From assembly GCA_003601785.1 (NCBI GenBank), contig PIYA01000026.1:1-9497 (forward strand): a stretch of DNA of 9,497 nucleotides, in the 5' to 3' direction. Shown here piece after piece: positions 4,177 through 9,497 of the stretch. Numbering within the stretch: position 1 is the first letter of the stretch; each line of letters opens with the position of its first letter. Source of the stretch: Candidatus Bathyarchaeota archaeon (GTDB lineage Archaea > Thermoproteota > Bathyarchaeia > Bathyarchaeales > Bathycorpusculaceae). Below the pieces are notes generated by a model that saw nothing but the letters and a program-made list of their open reading frames with translations, searched no databases and had not been told where the DNA came from. A program made the position numbers and the translations under genes.

Positions 4177-6974
4177 CTCAATCTAACCATCCTTTCAAGT
4201 TTCGTCATATATCTTTTCAGCATGAGTAGTATGGGTAGAACTGTTGAAACGAAAATGAGGGCTATGCACGAGAGAAGCATGAGGGCTTCATCCAACGGAA
4301 AGACAAGACGATGCTGAATAAGAGATGATATAGAAGCATTTGTTGAGCAAACGTATCCGTGAACAACTATCAACCCTACTATGACGCCCAAAACCACGGA
4401 GAAAGTTACAAGAGCAAAGTTTTCGGTTAAGAACACGGCGGCTAACTGCTTGTAGGACAAACCTTTGACGCTCATAATGGCTGCTTCACGGCTTCTCTCC
4501 CTCATGCTCACGGCGCTCACCAAGGCTGTTCCAACGGAGGCAGCTAAAACCGCGAAAACTATTCCTAACTTTTGAACGTCCAGGACACCCATCCTCACAA
4601 TGTCTGACTGCGATTCCTCCCACTTCTCGGCGAAGGATTCCACGGAACTAATATTCAAGTCAAGGTTGCGAATGGTTTCTGCCACGTTCTTCCCGTCTAC
4701 ACCGTCTTTCAGTTTCAGCAGCAGCCTCGCTGACGCGCTGACTTGACCCCTTACCTCCTTGTAGAGTTTCTCGGAGATGAAGGACCAATATTGCGAAAAC
4801 TCTGGTATAGTCATCGTCCGATATTGTGATTCACCTGGTTCTGGACCGAAAAACCCCACCACTTTCAGCCTCTTTTCGGCGCCAAAACTTAAAGCAACAG
4901 AATCGCCGATTTCAAGATTTAACTGTTCAGCTATTCTACGCTCCAAAATTATAGAGTTTTCATCCTCCGCTAAACTGTTAAAAGCCGTTGAAACATCGCT
5001 TCCGCTAAACCATCCGTTTTCATAATATGCCGTTTCAAGCCATGAGTAAGGCTCCACGGCTTTCAGCTTCAGATAACCAAGACTTCCTGAATAGATAGAA
5101 AACGAATATTCAATTGTACCGTTTTGAACACTTTCCGAAACGTTGCTCATTATCTCCTCCAGAATGTCTGGCGCGTCGCTTGCTACAGGAACATAGACTG
5201 CCACATCTGAACCCACTTGATAGTGAACTGTTCTAAGGGCGTAATCTTGTTCGCTGGCTAGTTGACCCGTAACTTGCACACTGTAACCGACTATTAAGGC
5301 TATCAGGAAAGCTATGGCTGCGGAGCGAGCGGGATTTCTTCTAACGTTCCTTGTAGCCAAAACGCTTAAGTCACCCAAGAAACGGGCTGCTTTCGCTGTG
5401 AACTCTTGAAACTTCAGTGAACCTTGAATGAAGAGTTTCATAAAGCCCCAGAAGAAGAGTAGAGGTCCAATATAATTGAGTATGGCGTCTATAATGAGCC
5501 AAAGCCCTATGAGAAGTATCAGAATGAAGTTTCCGGCTCCGAAGGCTATCCTAGTCAGTTCTAAACTCATGTTCAAGCCTGAGGCAAAAACCGCAATCTT
5601 GTACGTTCCGAGGATGAACGCAACCCAAGGCCACTTTTTCTTGTAAGGCTTTTCCGTTTCCATTGGCAGATACTCTCTCAAGGCATCCACTGTGTTGAGT
5701 TTAGAAGCCTTTCTCGCTGAACTGAATGTTGAAAGGAAGGCTATGGTAACGCCAAAAATCATGGTAAAGGCAACGGTGTAAGGGCTGATTACATTAAGGT
5801 TAAAGAGTGATTCGGAGCTGAACTGGGTGAACAACGGATTTAATAGAAAACCGAGTAACACCCCAAGCGCACTGCCTATTATGCCTATAAGCAAGGTTTC
5901 CGTTAGGAACGTTGTTAGAAGCTGGCGTCCTGAAAAACCCTTTGTGGATAACAACCCTATTTCACGTCTTCTTAGGTTAAAGGAAACATCGGAGACGGTG
6001 GTTCCCATGTACCAAGCCACAAAAAATATCGGAAGCGAAACAACCGTGAACATAAATCTGAGACTCATGGATGTGAACTGAAAGGACATCAAAGTCCACT
6101 CCAAGTTGTTGACAACGTTACAAGATAAGCCTAACGCGTCAATTCTGTTCGAAACTTGAAGCTCTACAGTTCTAACATTGTCAAGTGAGGTGCTTACATC
6201 CCACGGAGTTATCAAAGCATCACGGTCTATGTAAATTAGAATATCCGTTGTTATCCCTGTACCCGAAGGGTTTCGGATGTAAGCAGCGTCTAAGATCATT
6301 CTAAGAGTCTTGTTCCAATTCACAATCAACAGATTAACCTCTCTTTCCCTTGACTGAGCACCTGGTGGATTAACAGTGAGTGTTTGCGTGAGTATGTGCA
6401 TTCCAGTGTAGTAACCAAGTGCTATTGAAGACGCCTTATCGTTTAACTGCGCCAAACCTTTCACTGTGAGGTTTAACGGAATAAAAAGACGCCGTCCATC
6501 TGTAAGGTAAACTGAAAAGTTCACTAATATTGTGTCTCCTATTTTGACTTTACCTGCGAGAGGTGAATCATCTAGAAGGAATGTCTCGTTTTCACCAATT
6601 TTGTTGGGTTTATTTAACCATCCGTCATAAACTCGCGAGTTATCCGAGATTCCCACAATTCTTGCTGAATCAGTTTTGGATGCAAATTCCACGGGTTCCC
6701 AACAATTAGAGATTATCTCCGCGTCTTTAACACCGTCGATTTCTAAAACCTCTTCTCTCGCTTGCGATATTTTCGTTGTGTTTAAGGATTGTATGTCCGC
6801 CCACATGTCGACGGTTATTCTGTCAAGCTGCTGGTCTAACGCTTGTTTTGCTGTTACGTTCGCTTTTATGTCCGTGCCAGCGAAAAAAGTGCACGCTAAT
6901 GTTATTCCCACTAACAAGGCTAAGAAAATCTTCCAAGAGCGAAACACGTGTTTGAACGCGTAAGAAAGAGGCAT
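4173..6974 (-). CDS. Large ABC permease with two FtsX/MacB-type membrane units
   Basis: The 933-residue protein is built as a duplicated FtsX unit. An N-terminal membrane helix (about 14-32) leads to a long outside domain (about 33-300). Three helices follow (about 306-325, 355-378, 398-419) with the coupling-helix segment RRREIGLLSTKGFSGRQL. A middle hydrophobic region (about 445-517) precedes a second unit: helix 550-568, outside domain 570-800, then three helices (802-822, 848-873, 895-917) with the matching segment RERSREAAIMSVKGLS. Such proteins, with a MacB-type ATPase, work by mechanotransmission: export of lipoproteins, peptides or drugs, or regulation of outside enzymes, rather than classical import. 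No solute-binding protein or HlyD-like adaptor is nearby. ATG at 6974 has no SD but sits a few bases after the predicted transcription start. It forms an operon with the ATPase. The substrate is unknown. Confidence 0.92.
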   Translation of the reverse strand: MPLSYAFKHVFRSWKIFLALLVGITLACTFFAGTDIKANVTAKQALDQQLDRITVDMWADIQSLNTTKISQAREEVLEIDGVKDAEIISNCWEPVEFASKTDSARIVGISDNSRVYDGWLNKPNKIGENETFLLDDSPLAGKVKIGDTILVNFSVYLTDGRRLFIPLNLTVKGLAQLNDKASSIALGYYTGMHILTQTLTVNPPGAQSREREVNLLIVNWNKTLRMILDAAYIRNPSGTGITTDILIYIDRDALITPWDVSTSLDNVRTVELQVSNRIDALGLSCNVVNNLEWTLMSFQFTSMSLRFMFTVVSLPIFFVAWYMGTTVSDVSFNLRRREIGLLSTKGFSGRQLLTTFLTETLLIGIIGSALGVLLGFLLNPLFTQFSSESLFNLNVISPYTVAFTMIFGVTIAFLSTFSSARKASKLNTVDALREYLPMETEKPYKKKWPWVAFILGTYKIAVFASGLNMSLELTRIAFGAGNFILILLIGLWLIIDAILNYIGPLLFFWGFMKLFIQGSLKFQEFTAKAARFLGDLSVLATRNVRRNPARSAAIAFLIALIVGYSVQVTGQLASEQDYALRTVHYQVGSDVAVYVPVASDAPDILEEIMSNVSESVQNGTIEYSFSIYSGSLGYLKLKAVEPYSWLETAYYENGWFSGSDVSTAFNSLAEDENSIILERRIAEQLNLEIGDSVALSFGAEKRLKVVGFFGPEPGESQYRTMTIPEFSQYWSFISEKLYKEVRGQVSASARLLLKLKDGVDGKNVAETIRNLDLNISSVESFAEKWEESQSDIVRMGVLDVQKLGIVFAVLAASVGTALVSAVSMRERSREAAIMSVKGLSYKQLAAVFLTENFALVTFSVVLGVIVGLIVVHGYVCSTNASISSLIQHRLVFPLDEALMLLSCIALIFVSTVLPILLMLKRYMTKLERMVRLR

Positions 6975-7002
6975 TCTTATCTGTGTTTAATTTTTTGTCA
7001 AA

Positions 7003-7012
7003 GCTTTTAAGT
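7003..7012 (-). promoter_or_regulatory. TATA-like box for the ABC permease-ATPase operon
   Basis: On the minus strand ACTTAAAAGC (7003-7012) lies about 30-38 bases before the permease ATG at 6974, in the 71-base gap behind the pncB stop. It would place transcription start near 6980, giving a message with almost no leader, in line with the missing SD. The match to consensus is moderate, and read-through from pncB is also possible. Confidence 0.4.
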
Positions 7013-7022
7013 CTATGGTTTA

Positions 7023-7034
7023 GAACAACTGTTC
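7023..7034. repeat. Perfect 5-bp-arm dyad GAACA-AC-TGTTC upstream of the ABC operon
   Basis: GAACAACTGTTC is an inverted repeat with five-base arms and a two-base centre. The centre is too tight for an RNA hairpin of full length, so a protein-binding site on DNA is the likelier reading if it is functional. It lies about ten bases upstream of the TATA-like box of the permease operon and 12 bases beyond the pncB stop, a position suited to an operator for an HTH dimer. A single copy of this length can occur by chance. Confidence 0.35.
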
Positions 7035-7045
7035 AGTTTAATAGC

Positions 7046-8248
7046 TTAAGATGTTTCCTCAAGCGACAGCTTCCTAATCTGTTTAAGCACGTATTCGCGG
7101 ATTTCTTTTGGTTTTGGCAGTTCAGCCACAATCTTTCCGTTTTTTATCAAGGGTTTAAGCATGGGCTCCATTTTTCCTCCGCAAAGTGGACATTTCGGCT
7201 GAGGCTTGTCAAATGGTAAGACAACATCTGTTAGACATTTTGGGCATCGCCAGACCTGTTTTCTTCCACCCAGTTTCCCCCTTTTAGCGCACAATTTACC
7301 GTCAATCTCAACTATGTCCATGGCGAAATCCACGGTTGGCGCGTTGCTCAGAGAAGTGCCTACTCCAAAAGCGTCTGCTCCAGCCTTGCTTAACTCTCCG
7401 ATGTTTTCTTCCTTCAAGCCTCCTGAGACAAAAATTTTCACGTGTTTAAAACCCCTTATGTCGAGTTCCCATCTGACCTCGCGGATTAACTCTGCGAAGT
7501 TTCCCCTTCTCGACGCTGGCGTGTCTAAACGCACCGCTTGTAAACGTTCTTTCAAGGTTTCAGCAGCCATTATTGACTCCATCTTCTCATCAGAATACGT
7601 GTCCACCAGAGCGACTCTCGGAACATCTGATGAAATAACCTCGTCGAACGCCTTCCAAGCCTTAACCTGATCTCCGAAAACTATTATCAACGCGTGAGGC
7701 ATCGTTCCAACGGGTTTCACTCCGACTATTTTTGCACCGCTTAGGCTGGATACCCCGTCGAAGCCTCCGATATATGCGGCGCGATCAATCATCGGAGACA
7801 AAGCCGGATGCATACGGCGGATCCCGAAGGATATTAAAGTTTTTTCTCCGGCTATTTTTCGCATTCTTGCGGCGCGGGTTGCAATGCCGGAAGCTTGACA
7901 GATCAAACCGAGCATGGGTGTCTCGTACACGCAAAATTCGCCGTAAGGTCCCTCTATACGAATCACCGGTTCACGGATTCCATAGTAATCTTCGTGGCGG
8001 AATATGCTTCCCTCAGGCATCGCGTAGACATCAACGGGTATGCCTTTGAAAAGGTGGGCTTCCTCTTCGATTCCGCAGAGGATTCCCCAAGGCCATCCGT
8101 GTGGTAGCTTGCCAGGTGTGACGTCTGCGATGACCGGTGTTTTTTCCAGACCTTTGGCTTTGATTATCTGTTTTGTTCTTACGAAGTATATGTCGGTTGT
8201 TTCTCCATTTTTTATTTCATTATCTGATGCTTGATGAAACATTCGCAT
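7046..8248 (-). CDS. pncB: Nicotinate phosphoribosyltransferase, archaeal type with C-terminal zinc ribbon
   Basis: The enzyme joins nicotinate and PRPP (with ATP hydrolysis in many members) to give nicotinate mononucleotide, the entry step of NAD salvage from nicotinate. From the ATG at 8248 the product is 400 residues. The N-terminus matches the archaeal pattern FHQASDNEIKNGETTDIYF. The barrel carries FGIRRMHP (141-148), GTMPHAL (181-187), VDTYSDE (215-221), VRLDTPASRRG (239-249), FVSGGL (273-278) and GVGTSL (295-300), the motifs that hold PRPP phosphate and nicotinate. A zinc ribbon with C335, C338, C353 and C356 closes the protein, as is known for archaeal family members. The start is decided by GGAGG (8257-8261) eight bases upstream; a TTG at 8263 overlaps that SD and is rejected. 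The stop is TAA. It stands 61 bases behind the SpoIIM-like gene. Confidence 0.96.
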   Translation of the reverse strand: MRMFHQASDNEIKNGETTDIYFVRTKQIIKAKGLEKTPVIADVTPGKLPHGWPWGILCGIEEEAHLFKGIPVDVYAMPEGSIFRHEDYYGIREPVIRIEGPYGEFCVYETPMLGLICQASGIATRAARMRKIAGEKTLISFGIRRMHPALSPMIDRAAYIGGFDGVSSLSGAKIVGVKPVGTMPHALIIVFGDQVKAWKAFDEVISSDVPRVALVDTYSDEKMESIMAAETLKERLQAVRLDTPASRRGNFAELIREVRWELDIRGFKHVKIFVSGGLKEENIGELSKAGADAFGVGTSLSNAPTVDFAMDIVEIDGKLCAKRGKLGGRKQVWRCPKCLTDVVLPFDKPQPKCPLCGGKMEPMLKPLIKNGKIVAELPKPKEIREYVLKQIRKLSLEETS

Positions 8249-8256
8249 GAATTGAG

Positions 8257-8298
8257 CCTCCAATGTTGTTATTTCAGTTGCAATTTAACAATAAACGT
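8257..8298 (-). promoter_or_regulatory. SD and TATA-like box for pncB
   Basis: GGAGG at 8257-8261 (minus strand), with an eight-base spacer, fixes the pncB start at 8248. Upstream, the AT-rich stretch TTTATTGTTAAATT (about 8284-8297) contains TATA-like sequence at a suitable distance. It lies just past the stop of the preceding membrane-protein gene, so pncB could have its own promoter or belong to the same transcript. The SD is strong and the TATA box is tentative. Confidence 0.45.
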
Positions 8299-8309
8299 TT
8301 TTGGATTTG

Positions 8310-8855
8310 TTAAGTTGAAAACTGTATTAGAAGATTGATGAACCCCACTTCCATCACGGCTGCTATTAGAAACAAGGCGTAGATGAAAGCCAAGCTTTTC
8401 AGCGTCATCTCTCTGCTTAAAGTCTTTTTTATTGTTAAGTATATGCCGTATCCCTCGACGATTCCTATGGGCGTACTTATGAGCAGAATCAAGGGTAACG
8501 CTTCTATGCTCACTGAACCGTATGTCAGGGTGCATCCCCTTAAAATGCTTAGGAAGACTATGATAAGCGTGAACGCTATCGCGAATACTCTGGGATGTGC
8601 AAGCACAATATGTTCACCGTATCTGGTTTTTTCCTTTTCCAGAAAATTCAAGACCAGATTTACGTAGAAAGTCATTCCCAACAGGATTAAGGAAATCACT
8701 AGGACGTTGTGTATGAAAATCATTCCGATGGCTAAAAGTTGATTTCGGAGAATTTCGCTTAGCATGTTGAAGAATATCGCGTTTTCAATGTAGGAAAGAG
8801 CTAGAAAAACTAGGAAAACTAAACCGAGAAGCATCGTGTAGCGTTTAGCATCCAA
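8310..8855 (-). CDS. SpoIIM/DUF95-like integral membrane protein
   Basis: The 181-residue product has about five membrane helices (roughly 8-25, 38-68, 89-107, 119-140, 155-177). Two features resemble the SpoIIM (stage II sporulation protein M, DUF95) family found in many archaea: the IHNVLVISLILLG segment (48-60), comparable to the family's N-N-x-V-A...G stretch, and PIGIVEGYGIYL (129-140), comparable to its P-H-G-x-x-E motif, here with Ile replacing the usual His. The archaeal members have no defined role and sporulation is not implied. The preferred start is TTG at 8855, because AGGAG (8865-8869) lies nine bases upstream. This makes an 11-base overlap with the upstream membrane-protein gene and suggests translational coupling. 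An ATG at 8834 without a good SD is the alternative. The family call is moderate. Confidence 0.75.
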   Translation of the reverse strand: MDAKRYTMLLGLVFLVFLALSYIENAIFFNMLSEILRNQLLAIGMIFIHNVLVISLILLGMTFYVNLVLNFLEKEKTRYGEHIVLAHPRVFAIAFTLIIVFLSILRGCTLTYGSVSIEALPLILLISTPIGIVEGYGIYLTIKKTLSREMTLKSLAFIYALFLIAAVMEVGFINLLIQFST

Positions 8856-9330
8856 ACAAGAACGCTCCTAACGAGAAGAGAGCCGAAGAAGGCAAAAGCT
8901 GGATTATTACATTTAGAACACCGAAGAAGAACGCTAACAAAATTACAATGGCTATGTAGATTATCATGGCTAATATTGCAACAGCTATCGCTCCAAGCCA
9001 TCCAGTCTCATAAAGACGTTTGATGAGTAGCAGCCAAACAAGTATGAAAAGAACCAAGGCTATTAGGTTATATGGGATGAAAAGCCAAAACAGCGTCGAC
9101 AAAACGGTTCCGAGAAAAGAAATTAGAAATGCATCTGTTAGAAGTGCCCTCCTTCTGCCAACAACAATCAACCCCGCAAGATACAAAACCACGGCTAGAA
9201 CAAATAACTCCGCGAAGAACAACGTTAAAGAGAAAATGAGACGGATACCCTCACCAATTTTCCACCATGGTCCTTCGTTAACTAAGCTTAAGATTGCGAA
9301 CAGCATCATGAGTAATCGAGTTGGCATCAT
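8845..9330 (-). CDS. Multi-pass membrane protein of unknown function
   Basis: The 161-residue product is strongly hydrophobic, with about five to six membrane segments (around 5-17, 31-57, 67-84, 87-103, 111-137 and 141-160). The only clearly charged stretches are short loops: VGRRRALLTD (57-66), LIKRLYETGWLG (102-113) and the N-terminal NEGPWWKIGEG (18-28). The loop with positive charges before an ETGW segment looks like a conserved archaeal membrane-protein pattern, but I cannot name a family with confidence. ATG ATG at 9325-9330 starts the frame; no SD is visible, and a TATA-like box about 40 bases upstream suggests a short leader. The SpoIIM-like gene begins before this one ends, so the two are an operon and the proteins probably act together in the membrane. 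Confidence 0.8.
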   Translation of the reverse strand: MMPTRLLMMLFAILSLVNEGPWWKIGEGIRLIFSLTLFFAELFVLAVVLYLAGLIVVGRRRALLTDAFLISFLGTVLSTLFWLFIPYNLIALVLFILVWLLLIKRLYETGWLGAIAVAILAMIIYIAIVILLAFFFGVLNVIIQLLPSSALFSLGAFLFGC

Positions 9331-9365
9331 TCTAAACCACGATGTCTACCGTATTTCGGCTGGGG

Positions 9366-9377
9366 ATAATAAAAAGT
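9366..9377 (-). promoter_or_regulatory. TATA-like box of the membrane-protein operon, doubling as T-rich terminator
   Basis: On the minus strand ACTTTTTATTAT (9366-9377) lies about 40 bases before the ATG at 9330 and would place transcription start near 9342-9346. The same T-run comes 15-25 bases after the stop of the gene entering from the right edge, so it could also end that transcript. Both roles are read from base composition only. Confidence 0.4.
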
Positions 9378-9391
9378 TTATGAAACACCGG

Positions 9392-9497
9392 TTAGATTTT
9401 CTCTCGCTTTATCTCAAAAAGCACCGTTCCGCCGTCTGTGTAGGGTTTTCCGGGGTCTAAGCATTGGAGGTAACCTTTCTCTTCTTCTTTCCTCGTC
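9392..9497 (-). CDS. C-terminal end of an unidentified protein (runs off right edge)
   Basis: One minus-strand frame is open from the window edge to a TAA at 9392-9394, giving 34 residues with a protein-like composition. It includes GYLQCLDPGKPYTDGG and a last predicted strand TVLFEIKRE. A C-terminal 'C-x-DPG...GG-x-V-x-F-E-I-x-R' ending is reminiscent of small archaeal/bacterial proteins of the TIGR04076 type, but the fragment is too short to name. It is followed by a T-rich stretch and then by the membrane-protein operon on the same strand. Confidence 0.5.
   Translation of the reverse strand, partial: TRKEEEKGYLQCLDPGKPYTDGGTVLFEIKREKI

Noticed and set aside
7206..7670. 154-residue plus-strand open frame inside pncB
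   Set aside because: It lies entirely antisense to a well-conserved enzyme gene, its composition follows the complementary codons, and it has no SD or recognisable domain.
8249..8263. pncB starting at TTG 8263
   Set aside because: The codons overlap the GGAGG sequence that serves as SD for the ATG at 8248, and archaeal homologues start near the M-x-x-FH segment.
9020..9460. 146-residue plus-strand open frame at the right end
   Set aside because: It is antisense to the hydrophobic membrane-protein gene; its lysine/serine/asparagine-rich composition is what such an antisense frame gives.
1..9497. CRISPR array, IS element, integrase or att site
   Set aside because: No regularly spaced repeats, transposase-like frame, tRNA gene or flanking direct repeats were seen; gene content and base use look uniform.

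Overview
The window looks like a piece of an archaeal chromosome. It carries transcription factor B (TFB), an aIF1/SUI1 translation factor, an archaeal-type nicotinate phosphoribosyltransferase with a zinc ribbon, and AT-rich TATA boxes about 25-35 bases ahead of several starts. Some starts have Shine-Dalgarno (SD) sequences and others look nearly leaderless. The wording of the TFB linker (HDKGLSTAI) and the overall gene style suggest a Bathyarchaeia-like or other TACK lineage. That placement is an inference, not a phylogenetic result. Nine genes plus two edge fragments fill almost all of the sequence. I see no IS element, CRISPR array, rRNA, tRNA or sign of recent transfer.

Layout. 1-262 (-): start of a small nucleotidyltransferase running off the left edge. 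263-539: 277-base divergent intergenic region with the tfb promoter and a leader of roughly 95 nt that holds two overlapping mini reading frames. 540-1475 (+): tfb. 1472-2022 (-): a two-gene set, aIF1 followed by a 71-residue zinc-ribbon protein whose stop codon overlaps the tfb stop. 2023-2132: compact divergent promoter. 2133-3278 (+): a saccharopine-dehydrogenase-like oxidoreductase. 3280-6974 (-): an ATPase/permease pair of the MacB/FtsX ABC type with an ATGA overlap. 7046-8248 (-): pncB-type nicotinate phosphoribosyltransferase. 8310-9330 (-): two overlapping membrane-protein genes, the second SpoIIM-like. 9392-9497 (-): C-terminal end of a further gene.

How the genes work together. The left third is informational: initiation of transcription (TFB) and of translation (aIF1), with an uncharacterised zinc ribbon co-transcribed with aIF1. 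The middle is a stand-alone NAD(P)-dependent amino-acid dehydrogenase-like enzyme and an ABC export or mechanotransmission system. The right third is NAD salvage plus a small membrane-protein operon. Both convergent gene junctions (tfb/zinc ribbon and dehydrogenase/ABC) are end-to-end, with a four-base overlap and a one-base gap.

The least explained parts are the tfb leader, the zinc ribbon behind aIF1, the SpoIIM-like membrane pair, the dyad ahead of the permease, and the substrate of the dehydrogenase. No clear-cut new multi-gene system is visible; most of the window is conserved archaeal housekeeping content.
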